From the NCBI GenBank assembly GCA_019694345.1, contig JAIBCA010000112.1, positions 1-37,712 on the forward strand: a DNA stretch of 37,712 nucleotides, given 5' to 3'. This stretch comes from Pyrinomonadaceae bacterium. Its GTDB lineage: Bacteria > Acidobacteriota > Blastocatellia > Pyrinomonadales > Pyrinomonadaceae. The notes under the pieces are model-generated. The model saw only the letters and a program-made list of their open reading frames with translations, did no database searches and was not told the DNA's origin. Each line of letters begins with the position of its first letter. The stretch's first letter is position 1. Positions 14,890 through 22,388 of the stretch are shown piece after piece. The translations under genes and the position numbers were made by a program.

Positions 14890-16131
14890 TTAAGCCGATG
14901 ACGGGGATCGGTCTTTGCGGAGGGCATAAATTGCCAGTGTCGCCACAAACGCGAGGCCGGCGGCGATGGTCACACCGTAGAATGCGAAGGTATAATCGCC
15001 GCCGTTACGGTCAGCGAGATAGCCGGTGATGCGGCCGCCGATCGCGGCTCCGGTGACTTCGATCAGCGTGATGAGGCCGAGGATCTTGCCGATCTCGCGA
15101 CGACCGAAAAAGTCAGCAGCGAGCCGCTGGAGCAGTACGAAAGTGCCGCCGTACCCGATCGCGAACGGCAGCAGAAAATAAAGTGAATTCTCTGCGGTAA
15201 GGCCAAGCAGCACGAGCGACGCCGCGAACATCAGCAGTGAGCATCCCACCATCACCCGAATCGCCCGAAATTTGTCGCTGAGCGTCCCCGCAAGGAATTT
15301 GCCGCCGATACTGATCGCAAAAAGCGCCGATTGGGCGAATGCGGCTGTCTCGGCCGACACACCGATCTTAGGCGTTTGCAAATAGAGAATGAACTGTTGG
15401 CTGGTCACAAAAATGGGGTAGAAAACGAGTGCCGCACAGACGCCAAATGCCCAAAAGAGCGGTTCGCGAATTGCTTCGGCCAGCGTCATGCCGTTGGCGG
15501 CGTCGGCGTCGGTTACCGTTGCGGTATTTTCGACGGGTTCTTTGATAAAAAATGCAATAGCCGGAACCAGAATGAGCCAAATGATCGAGGTCAGAGCGAT
15601 CATCGCAAATCGCCAGCCGTAACGAGTTATCAGTGGGGCCGCGACCAGCGGGATCAAGGCTCCGCCGAGGCTCGTTCCTGTCAATACTATACCGAGTGCC
15701 GTGCCGCGGCCCTTATCGAACCAACGGGAAACCAATACGACGCACGGGGCCACTCCGATGAACCCGAGCGACGCTCCCATCAGTGCTCTCGCCGCGTAAA
15801 CGACCTCGGCCGACGAGGCCTGCGAGTGGATAACAAGGCCGCCGCCGAGCAGCACGCATCCGATAAGCATTACCGCCTTCAGACCGGTTCGTGAGATGAA
15901 CCAACCGCCGATCAGCGAGAATACGCCCGAAAGCAGAAAGGTGATGTTCGCCGAGTTTCCGATAAAACTCTCGGCCCGAGAGGCGTCGATCGCACCGATG
16001 TCAACAAAATCCTCGCGGATCGGCTTATAAAACGGCGGCAATCCGCCAATTGCCAGCCCGTTGCTTACCACGAGTGAGAGAATGGCGATCGCGACGATCA
16101 CCCAGCCGTATCTTTTCTGCGGTTCGGTCAT
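14890..16131 (-). CDS. MFS transporter (OFA/monocarboxylate-like)
   Basis: A 413-residue inner-membrane secondary transporter with about 12 hydrophobic segments, starting RYGWVIVAIAILSLVVSNGL. The repeat-related loop motif GRxIxGYLADR (GGRITGYLADRNGG, about residue 363) and GTLSDKFRAIRVMVG (about 280) match MFS motif A. MGASLGFIGVAPCVVLVSRWFDKGRGTALG (about 116-145) resembles the oxalate:formate antiporter group. The substrate is probably a small carboxylate, but this is not certain. It stands 89 nt upstream of the M14 gene on the same strand. Confidence 0.88.
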   Translation of the reverse strand: MTEPQKRYGWVIVAIAILSLVVSNGLAIGGLPPFYKPIREDFVDIGAIDASRAESFIGNSANITFLLSGVFSLIGGWFISRTGLKAVMLIGCVLLGGGLVIHSQASSAEVVYAARALMGASLGFIGVAPCVVLVSRWFDKGRGTALGIVLTGTSLGGALIPLVAAPLITRYGWRFAMIALTSIIWLILVPAIAFFIKEPVENTATVTDADAANGMTLAEAIREPLFWAFGVCAALVFYPIFVTSQQFILYLQTPKIGVSAETAAFAQSALFAISIGGKFLAGTLSDKFRAIRVMVGCSLLMFAASLVLLGLTAENSLYFLLPFAIGYGGTFVLLQRLAADFFGRREIGKILGLITLIEVTGAAIGGRITGYLADRNGGDYTFAFYGVTIAAGLAFVATLAIYALRKDRSPSSA

Positions 16132-16192
16132 AGCAATATCGCGCCGCCAGCGTCACGGTTCGAAATGGTTCAATTAGGGCGGAATCCGTTAT

Positions 16193-16849
16193 CTAAAAAC
16201 GCTTGTATCGTTGGACGTATTCCTGAGGTTCGATGTTCGGGTCGAGCCTTGCGTCGGGGATCGGTTCACCGGCCTTCAGCGCCAGCGGCAAAACGCCGGC
16301 CCACACGTTGAGCGAATAATCGGCTTCGTCATCGACCGGGTCGCCGGTGCGCATTTTGGCCGAGGCTTCGTTTATCGGCAGCCGAAGCACGATAGTTGCT
16401 TTCAACTCAAGGTCGGTCGGCGGCCGAACGTCGTTCCAACGACCGGGGATGAGATGTTCGGTAAATGACTCAAGAGCCTTTCGCTTTTCATCATCGCCGG
16501 TCACCATTTCGGCGTTGCCGATGATCACGATCGAGCGATAGTTGATCGAATGGTGAAACGCCGAGCGGGCCAGAACCAAACCGTCGATCAGCGTGACCGT
16601 GACGCAGATGTCAATGCCGTCAGCCAGTGACCGCATCAGGCGGCTTGCCGACGAACCGTGAACGTAAAGGTCATTGCCGACGCGGCCATAGGCGGTCGGA
16701 ATAACGTACGGCTGCCCGTCAGCGACAAACCCGACGTGACAAATAAAGGCCTCGTCCAGGATCGAGTTTATTACCTCACGGTCAAAGTTGCCCCGTTTCG
16801 GGATGCGTTTTAGCGTGGTCTTGTCGGTTGGTTTTAGCTTGTCACTCAT
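16193..16849 (-). CDS. Pyridoxamine 5'-phosphate oxidase-like flavin-binding protein
   Basis: A 218-residue split-barrel protein of the Pyridox_ox_2/NimA-like group. Recognisable segments: LDEAFICHVGFVADGQPYVIPTAYGRVGNDLYVHGSSASRLM (about 31-72), the FMN-barrel strands ICVTVTLIDGLVLARSAFHHSINYRSIVIIGNAEMV (about 80-115), and the C-terminal conserved DYSLNVWAGVLPL (about 172-184). Relatives bind FMN or heme and may reduce nitro compounds or bind cofactor F420. The true substrate is unknown. It is monocistronic-looking, between polA and the MFS gene. Confidence 0.85.
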   Translation of the reverse strand: MSDKLKPTDKTTLKRIPKRGNFDREVINSILDEAFICHVGFVADGQPYVIPTAYGRVGNDLYVHGSSASRLMRSLADGIDICVTVTLIDGLVLARSAFHHSINYRSIVIIGNAEMVTGDDEKRKALESFTEHLIPGRWNDVRPPTDLELKATIVLRLPINEASAKMRTGDPVDDEADYSLNVWAGVLPLALKAGEPIPDARLDPNIEPQEYVQRYKRF

Positions 16850-16934
16850 AGAGCTTTAAATTTAAGGTCAGCCAAGAATAACATTGATCGGGACTAGGAA
16901 ATCCGTGTCGCAGGTCACAATTTCGCACAAATTT

Positions 16935-19670
16935 CTATTTCGCCTCCATCCAATTGTCTCCGACGCCGATCTCGACCACAAGTGGGACGTCGAGTGTCGC
17001 GGCAGCCTCCATTTCACGCTTTATGAGTGTTTTGGCGGTTTCAATTTCGGATGCCGGACCCTCAAACAGCAGTTCGTCGTGGACCTGCATGATCATTCGG
17101 GTCTCGAGTTTTTCAGCGTCCAGTGCTTGGGCCACGCGGATCATCGCGATCTTGACGATGTCGCTGGCGGTGCCTTGGATCGGCATATTGATCGCTTCGC
17201 GTTCCGCCCTTGAGCGGACCGCGAAATTGCGGTCGTTGATCGACGGGAAATGCCGACGGCGGCCGAAAAGGGAGGTAATATAGCCCTTTTCGCGAGCCTC
17301 GACGGGCGTTCGGTCCATATAGTCGCGAATGCCCTTGTATGTCGCAAAGTAATCGGCGATCACCTGTTTTGCCTCCGAGCGGCTGATGCCGACCCGCTGC
17401 GACAGCCCAAACGCCTCAACCGCATAGGCGATGCCGAAATTGACGATCTTGGCCAATCGTCGTTTTTCCTTAAGTTCCTTCTCGTCGGTTGCGCCAAAGA
17501 CGAGCCTTGCGGTTTGCGAGTGGATGTCTTCGTTGTTCCTGTACGCCTCGAGCATTCGCGGGTCTTGGGTAATATGGGCGAGGATGCGAAGCTCAAGCTG
17601 GGAATAGTCGGCCGAGATAAGTTTATTTCCCGGCTCCGGGATGAACGCTTTGCGGATCTGCTGTCCCAACTCGGTACGAACCGGAATATTCTGCAGATTG
17701 GGCTCGGTAGAGCTCAATCGCCCGGTCGCGGCGACGGTCTGGTTGAGAGTTCCGTGCACACGGCCGTCGGAGGCGATCATTTTCGGCAACGCATCAGCGT
17801 ACGTCGCACGCAGTTTATCGAGTTCGCGGTAATCGATGATATGCCGTGCGATCTCGTAGGTTTCGGCCAGTTCGACGAGGACGTCGTGGCTCGTCGATAC
17901 CTGGCCCGTGGCGGTCTTCTTACCGGTTTCGATATTGAGTTCGCCAAACACTTCGCCGACCTGTTTTGGTGAGCCGATGTTGAATTCACGCCCCGCGATC
18001 GCAGTGATCTTTTCCCGAAGTGATGCAAGTTCGGTCGTAATGTACTCCGAGAACCTTGTGAGGCTCTCGCCGTCAACTTTCATTCCCGCCAATTCGATAT
18101 CGGCAAGGATCGGGATCAGCGGCAGCTCGATCTCGTCGTACAGCTTTTCCAGGCCGCTGTCGCGGAGCTTTGATCTGACGATCGGGGCAAGGCGAGCGAC
18201 GAGATCGGCAGACTCACAGGTGCGGAAAACAGCGTCGTCAAATCCCTCGGGTACCGTGTGGGCAGCATCAACATCTGCATAGATCTGAGCCAGAAAGGCG
18301 ATCGGGTAACTGGTGCGTGTTGATTCGAGCAGGTATGCCGCGATCAGCACGTCGTCCTTGATGCCGACGGGCCTGATCCCGAGGCCCAGCAGTGACCCGA
18401 GATTGCGCTTTTCGTCGAAAACGGCCTTGGCGAAGTTCTCGCTTGTAAGAACATAGTTGATCTGGCGAATCGCCTCGATCCGGCCGCCCGAAAATCCGTC
18501 AAGGTCCACGTAGAACGCCTCGCCGTTCCCGAGTCCGAACCCGATGCCGTGCGGCGCCGGTTTTTCGAAACAGCTGGCTTTTTCGTTAGCGTTCGAATCG
18601 TTGACGTGGTAGCTCCACTGCGGTGTCTCGATCAGCCGGCCGATCATCTCGTCGAGCGAATTGCTGTTGTCGACGACCGAATAACGGGCGAAAACACCGT
18701 CCGCGTTTCTGGGCTTCGTGTCAAAGAGCCCGCCATCATTTGTTGATCCTGCGGGGGCGGCGAAAACTCCGGGACCCGAGAATTCGTTGGTAAGTGTCTT
18801 GAACTCAAGTTCGCGAAACAGCTCATAAGCGAGTTGGCGATTAGGCTCTCGGGCCTTGAGTGAATCGATGTCAAGGTCTATCGGTACCGAAGTGTGCACC
18901 GTGGCGAGTTCGAGCGACTGTTTGATGATCTCCTGATTGTTCTGCAGGCTCTCGCGATATGTCTTGTGAGTGATCTTGTCCGCATTGGCCATCGCCTCAA
19001 GGGCCGAACCGTACTCAAGCACGAGCTTGAGAGCACCCTTTTCGCCGATGCCCGGAGCGCCGGGAATATTATCGACGGCGTCACCCATCAACCCGAGCAG
19101 ATCGATGATCTTTTCAGGTGGAAGGCCGAACTTGTTTTTGACCCAGGCCTCGTCGCACCATTCGATCGGCGGCACCGGCACTTTTCGCTTCAAATTTTGC
19201 GAATTTTGCCGCATCGCGACGATGTACGGGTCGCGAACGAGCTGGCACAGGTCCTTGTCGTTCGAGACGATCACCGCCTGCATCCCCTTTGCAGCGCATT
19301 CGTTCGCGAGTGTGCCGATGATGTCGTCCGCCTCATATCCGTCCATTTTCAGTATTGGGATATTGAACGCCTCGCAAACACGGATGATGTACGGAAGCTG
19401 CGATGCGAGGTCGTCGGGCATTGCCTCGCGGTTCGCTTTGTACGCCTCAAATGAATCGTGGCGAAACGTCGGAGCCGCGGTGTCGAAAACAGCCGCCACA
19501 TAGTCGGGCTTTTCGTCGTTGAGCAGCTTGCGGAGCATATTGGTAAACACAAAAACAGCTTGTGTCACCTGGCCCTTGCTGTTGTGCATCGGCTCCTGGC
19601 GCATTCCCATCGGGGCGAAGAAAGCGCGGAATATATGCGACATCGAGTCGATCAGGAATACTCTTTTCAT
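16935..19670 (-). CDS. polA: DNA polymerase I
   Basis: A 911-residue family A polymerase for Okazaki-fragment processing and repair. The 5'-3' nuclease domain covers about 1-290 (FLIDSMSHIFRAFFAP, DGYEADDIIGTLA, NDKDLCQLV, helix-hairpin DAVDNIPGAPGIGEKGA). The middle domain (about 330-510) has lost the proofreading residues: no DxE, and FDEKRNLGSL replaces the Asp-containing exo II segment. The polymerase domain has motif A DYSQLELRILAHIT, motif B AKIVNFGIAYAVEAFG and motif C MQVHDELLFE. Motif B has Tyr-Ala where Tyr-Gly is usual. A -10-like TATATT and AAGG precede the ATG. Proofreading is predicted absent, as in several thermophile Pol I enzymes. Confidence 0.96.
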   Translation of the reverse strand: MKRVFLIDSMSHIFRAFFAPMGMRQEPMHNSKGQVTQAVFVFTNMLRKLLNDEKPDYVAAVFDTAAPTFRHDSFEAYKANREAMPDDLASQLPYIIRVCEAFNIPILKMDGYEADDIIGTLANECAAKGMQAVIVSNDKDLCQLVRDPYIVAMRQNSQNLKRKVPVPPIEWCDEAWVKNKFGLPPEKIIDLLGLMGDAVDNIPGAPGIGEKGALKLVLEYGSALEAMANADKITHKTYRESLQNNQEIIKQSLELATVHTSVPIDLDIDSLKAREPNRQLAYELFRELEFKTLTNEFSGPGVFAAPAGSTNDGGLFDTKPRNADGVFARYSVVDNSNSLDEMIGRLIETPQWSYHVNDSNANEKASCFEKPAPHGIGFGLGNGEAFYVDLDGFSGGRIEAIRQINYVLTSENFAKAVFDEKRNLGSLLGLGIRPVGIKDDVLIAAYLLESTRTSYPIAFLAQIYADVDAAHTVPEGFDDAVFRTCESADLVARLAPIVRSKLRDSGLEKLYDEIELPLIPILADIELAGMKVDGESLTRFSEYITTELASLREKITAIAGREFNIGSPKQVGEVFGELNIETGKKTATGQVSTSHDVLVELAETYEIARHIIDYRELDKLRATYADALPKMIASDGRVHGTLNQTVAATGRLSSTEPNLQNIPVRTELGQQIRKAFIPEPGNKLISADYSQLELRILAHITQDPRMLEAYRNNEDIHSQTARLVFGATDEKELKEKRRLAKIVNFGIAYAVEAFGLSQRVGISRSEAKQVIADYFATYKGIRDYMDRTPVEAREKGYITSLFGRRRHFPSINDRNFAVRSRAEREAINMPIQGTASDIVKIAMIRVAQALDAEKLETRMIMQVHDELLFEGPASEIETAKTLIKREMEAAATLDVPLVVEIGVGDNWMEAK

Positions 19671-19805
19671 CGTGGCTTAACCTTAATATAAAGCTGCACA
19701 TCGGCACAAGCTTTGACCGGTCGTAACCGGATCACGGACCCGAACATCATTTCGGCCGCCATTCGCCGCATCGGGAACATTGTGGTCTGCCGGGCCGGGC
19801 TGCGT

Positions 19806-19834
19806 TTGACACACTTTGCGACGTACGATATTCT
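19806..19834 (+). promoter_or_regulatory. Promoter of tRNA-Glu
   Basis: A perfect TTGACA (19806-19811), 17-nt spacer, TATTCT (19829-19834). A leader hairpin CGCCTG-CAGT-CAGGCG (19842-19857) lies between the promoter and the tRNA. The rest of the 19671-19868 gap, upstream of polA's start, shows nothing else. Confidence 0.8.
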
Positions 19835-19868
19835 TTACGTTCGCCTGCAGTCAGGCGATAGTGCTTGT

Positions 19869-19943
19869 GTCCGGTTCGTCTAGGGGTTAGGACACCGCCC
19901 TTTCACGGCGGCAACACGGGTTCAAATCCCGTACCGGATACCA
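19869..19943 (+). tRNA. tRNA-Glu (anticodon TTC), CCA encoded
   Basis: The acceptor GTCCGGT pairs with ACCGGAT (G-U at the first pair, as commonly seen in tRNA-Glu). Anticodon stem CCGCC/GGCGG closes loop CTTTCAC, giving TTC. The T arm is ACGGG-TTCAAAT-CCCGT. The discriminator A and CCA are genomic. Confidence 0.96.
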
Positions 19944-19981
19944 TCTTTTCTTGAAAGTTTTGCATCATAAGACTTTAATAG

Positions 19982-20008
19982 AATTCGCCGCTCTTCGGCG
20001 AATTTTTT
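19982..20008 (+). terminator. Intrinsic terminator of tRNA-Glu
   Basis: AATTCGCCG and CGGCGAATT form a perfect 9-bp stem with loop CTCTT, followed by a six-T run, 38 nt after the tRNA and just before the TPR gene. Confidence 0.88.
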
Positions 20009-20022
20009 AGTTTGGGGGTCAG

Positions 20023-21813
20023 ATGGTCAAGAGATACGCGTTAATTCTGAGTTTTATTCTGTTTGCGTGGTGCAATGTTTCGGCGCAGTCGGCGGTCGAC
20101 ACTCTCTTGGTGCTGCCATTTGAGAACACGTCGGATAAGGCCGAATTTAACTGGGTCGGCGAGAGTTTTGCCGATTCGCTTTCGAATCTGCTGCGTGTGC
20201 CCAATCTGAATGTCATCTCGAATGACCAGCGAAAGATCGTCCAATCCAAACTCAGAATCCCGCTCACGACCTTGCCGAGTCTGGCAACATCGCTCAAGCT
20301 CGCCCGCGAGACAAACGCCACTATCCTCGTTTCGGGCCGCTACAACATTATTCCGGCACAGGGTGACTCGGCCGCGACGATCAACGTGACGGCAAAGATC
20401 GTTCGAGTGAACGAGGGGCGTTTCATGAGCGAGGAAATGCCGGACGGCCGCCGCATCACCCGCGATATCAATCTGAACGACGCGCTTGGCAATCTGCAGT
20501 CCGTTCAGGGCCAGATCGCCTACCAGATACTCTATCAACGCGACAAGTCGCTGCCGTTTTCGCAGAATCAGCTGATCGAAGCGGCCAGTAAGGTGCCGGC
20601 ACGTGCGTTTGAGGCATATATCAAGGGGCTCCTTTCACCGTCGGGCGAGGCACGCGAAAACTTTTTGAAGAACGCGATCCGTCTCTACGCCGAAGTTTCG
20701 CAGGACGGCACTTACTCTGACGCCGCGTTGGAGCTCGGTCATCTGTATCTGGGCCAACGCAAGTTTGCTGACGCGATCAATTATTTCGAACAGGTGATCA
20801 ACACTCAACAGCAGTGCCGCGACAAGGCAAAGGCTGAAAATCGAGCACCACAGTGTAACGATGACATCCTCGCCGAGGCGTCGTTCTACATCGGGCTCGT
20901 CCACCTCCAGCAATTTAATTTTGAGCGATCGATAGCCGTTCTGCGTCCGCTGGCCGAGGATATGAAGCTCACCAGCGTTTACAACGCTCTCGGAGCGATC
21001 GTCGTTCAGGCATCGCGTGCGGAAAAGAAGAATCCGGCCAGGGCGGCGGGCCTGCTTAACGAGGGAGTCGAGCTGCTAAAAAAGGCTGCCGAAGCGGCGA
21101 CGGACGACGGCAACGTCAAGTTCAACTACGCGGTTTCGCTTTATCTTAGCGGCAATCTGCAAGATGCGGCCAACCAGTTCCGATCGGCGATCGTTTCGAA
21201 TCCGCGGGACGGCGAAGCGTACTACATCCTCGCCAAAACCCTCGGCGAGATCAAGGATCCGGCCGCGGCGGAAATGGACAATCAGGCCCGCCGATATCTG
21301 ACCACCAACAATCGTTACGCCACGCTCGAGACCGAATGGGCCAAGTCCAAGTCGATCAACGGTATCCCGCTGCGGGTGGAACAGCCTTCGCGAAAGGATT
21401 TCGTTGCGGTCATCCTCAGTCGAAAACAGGGAGTCTCGGTCCAGCCGCAGATGAACGAATCTGATACCTTACTCGCTCAGGCTCGCACGATGGTCAAAAA
21501 CGGCCAGGACGACGAGGCGATGGCGGTACTGCGGCGAGTACTGGCGAGCGAACCGATGAGTGCGGAGAGCTATCTCCTATTAGGAAAGATCCATCTTCGT
21601 CGCGGAGATATCGATCAAGCAATAAGTTCGTTCAAGACGTCGATATTCTGGGACAACCGGACAATCGAGGCACATGTTTCGTTGGGCAAGATATATGTCG
21701 AAAAAGGTGATTGTTTGCAGGCGAAGAACTATGCGGCCTCGGCACTTGAGATCGATCAGGAGAATCAGGACGCAATAGGGTTACAACGATTGTCAGAAAG
21801 GTGCTCGAAATAG
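20023..21813 (+). CDS. Secreted TolB/FlgO-like plus tetratricopeptide-repeat protein
   Basis: A 596-residue protein with a signal peptide (about 1-22, RYALILSFILFAWCNVSAQS, no lipobox Cys at the cleavage site). The first domain (about 23-170) resembles the TolB-amino/FlgO-type alpha/beta fold: TLLVLPFENTSDKAEFNWVGESFADSL, then LNVISNDQRKIVQSKL and ATILVSGRYNI. From about 190 onward come TPR-like helix pairs (DAALELGHLYLGQRKFADAINYFEQVI, NVKFNYAVSLYLSGNLQDAANQFRSAI, ESYLLLGKIHLRRGDIDQAISSFKTSI). It probably acts as a periplasmic or outer-membrane scaffold. The substrate is unknown. It is monocistronic, ending in a terminator. Confidence 0.85.
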   Translation: MVKRYALILSFILFAWCNVSAQSAVDTLLVLPFENTSDKAEFNWVGESFADSLSNLLRVPNLNVISNDQRKIVQSKLRIPLTTLPSLATSLKLARETNATILVSGRYNIIPAQGDSAATINVTAKIVRVNEGRFMSEEMPDGRRITRDINLNDALGNLQSVQGQIAYQILYQRDKSLPFSQNQLIEAASKVPARAFEAYIKGLLSPSGEARENFLKNAIRLYAEVSQDGTYSDAALELGHLYLGQRKFADAINYFEQVINTQQQCRDKAKAENRAPQCNDDILAEASFYIGLVHLQQFNFERSIAVLRPLAEDMKLTSVYNALGAIVVQASRAEKKNPARAAGLLNEGVELLKKAAEAATDDGNVKFNYAVSLYLSGNLQDAANQFRSAIVSNPRDGEAYYILAKTLGEIKDPAAAEMDNQARRYLTTNNRYATLETEWAKSKSINGIPLRVEQPSRKDFVAVILSRKQGVSVQPQMNESDTLLAQARTMVKNGQDDEAMAVLRRVLASEPMSAESYLLLGKIHLRRGDIDQAISSFKTSIFWDNRTIEAHVSLGKIYVEKGDCLQAKNYAASALEIDQENQDAIGLQRLSERCSK

Positions 21814-21892
21814 TATGAAACGGGATGAAACCCGGCATCTACATCGCCCATAAGTTGTAAGACAAACCAAATTCCAAAATTATTTTTGCACG

Positions 21893-21918
21893 AAAAGCCC
21901 AATAAAAATGGGCTTTTT
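21893..21918 (+). terminator. Intrinsic terminator after the TPR gene
   Basis: AAAAGCCC and GGGCTTTT form an 8-bp stem with a 9-nt A-rich loop and a T-run. It lies about 80 nt past the stop at 21813 and is oriented for the TPR transcript. Confidence 0.8.
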
Positions 21919-21969
21919 GCGATCTGACCGAGATCTAATTTGACGACAAAAGCGTATCGGTGATATTTG

Positions 21970-21985
21970 TGGCACGCCATATGCA
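21970..21985 (+). promoter_or_regulatory. Sigma-54 (RpoN) promoter
   Basis: TGGCACG-CCAT-ATGCA fits the -24/-12 consensus TGGCACG-N4-TTGCA with one mismatch. The invariant GG (21971-21972) and GC (21983-21984) are exactly ten bases apart. Predicted transcription start is about 21996. No protein gene starts within 390 nt downstream. Confidence 0.65.
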
Positions 21986-21995
21986 ATAAGGAGAA

Positions 21996-22137
21996 TCGGC
22001 TAGCTTGATAATTTGGTCAAGACCCCGCCGCCATCACTACTCCGAGCATGGTTTGCCACTGTGCTTGAACACCTTCCGAGCGTTCCTTCAGTTGTCCTTC
22101 CATTAAGAGCCCGGCCGAAAAGGCCGGGCTTTCCTTC
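21996..22137 (+). ncRNA. Candidate sigma-54-dependent small RNA (~140 nt)
   Basis: The segment begins at the predicted sigma-54 start and ends at a strong intrinsic terminator. It contains no convincing reading frame. Possible local stems are CTTGA/TCAAG near 22003-22020 and GCATGG-TTTG-CCA...TGC near 22046-22064. Three pyrimidine tracts, CCTTCC (22072-22077), TTCCTTC (22084-22090) and TCCTTCC (22096-22102), are complementary to Shine-Dalgarno-like purine tracts and sit in a probably unpaired stretch before the terminator. That layout is typical of trans-acting base-pairing RNAs. No known family is recognised. Confidence 0.5.
22109..22137 (+). terminator. Intrinsic terminator of the candidate small RNA
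   Basis: AGCCCGGCC and GGCCGGGCT form a perfect 9-bp GC-rich stem with loop GAAAA, followed by TTCCTTCTTT, a broken T-rich tract. There is no protein gene just upstream for it to serve. Confidence 0.75.
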
Positions 22138-22183
22138 TTTAAATCGCCCTTTTACTGTGTTTTGGCGGGATTTGATGAGACAT

Positions 22184-22240
22184 CGTTCATTTTGATCACA
22201 CCGCAGGGCTGTGCAACCGTGCCTTATATCAAATTGAACG
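22184..22240. other. Long near-perfect stem in the lnt upstream region
   Basis: CGTTCATTTTGAT (22184-22196) pairs with ATCAAATTGAACG (22228-22240) at 12 of 13 positions, and CAT/ATG can extend the stem across one bulged A. The 31-nt loop contains a further CACA...TGTG stem. It may be a structured leader or a protein-binding palindrome. There is no T-run. Confidence 0.5.
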
Positions 22241-22263
22241 AATGATCGTCCGATCTGACCGAA

Positions 22264-22294
22264 AATGACGAAAAATGTCATTCTTCCGATGACA
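22264..22294 (+). promoter_or_regulatory. Overlapping alternative hairpins (ATGAC/GTCAT/ATGAC) before lnt
   Basis: AATGAC (22264-22269) can pair with GTCATT (22277-22282). The same GTCAT, as TGTCAT, can instead pair with ATGACA (22289-22294). The two stems exclude each other. As DNA this is three alternating half-sites of a TGTCAT/ATGACA operator, which is equally plausible. The remainder of 22295-22353 shows nothing definite. Confidence 0.35.
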
Positions 22295-22353
22295 AAAAAT
22301 GCGCCTGCGGATGGTCCGTCCGGTGCCCTGGCCGGGTGACCGTTCAAATTGAC

Positions 22354-22382
22354 CTGAAAAGGCCCGACGATTCTGCTAAAAT
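22354..22382 (+). promoter_or_regulatory. Promoter of lnt with -10 set for a leaderless start
   Basis: CTGAAA (22354-22359), 17-nt spacer, TAAAAT (22377-22382), ending six bases before the ATG at 22389. No Shine-Dalgarno sequence precedes the ATG. Confidence 0.45.
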
Positions 22383-22388
22383 CAGGCG

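Larger units (their letters stand above)
21920..22262 (+). repeat. 12-bp direct repeat flanking the small-RNA locus
   Basis: CGATCTGACCGA occurs at 21920-21931 and again at 22251-22262, each followed within about 15 nt by TGACGA. The first copy extends to an inverted repeat GATCT-GACCG-AGATC (21921-21935), about 60-75 nt upstream of the predicted sigma-54 start. It could be an activator site. Confidence 0.45.

Noticed and set aside
22013..22195. 60-codon frame across the candidate small RNA
   Set aside because: It needs a non-ATG start, lacks a ribosome-binding site, spans the terminator hairpin and is Pro/Arg-rich without a pattern.
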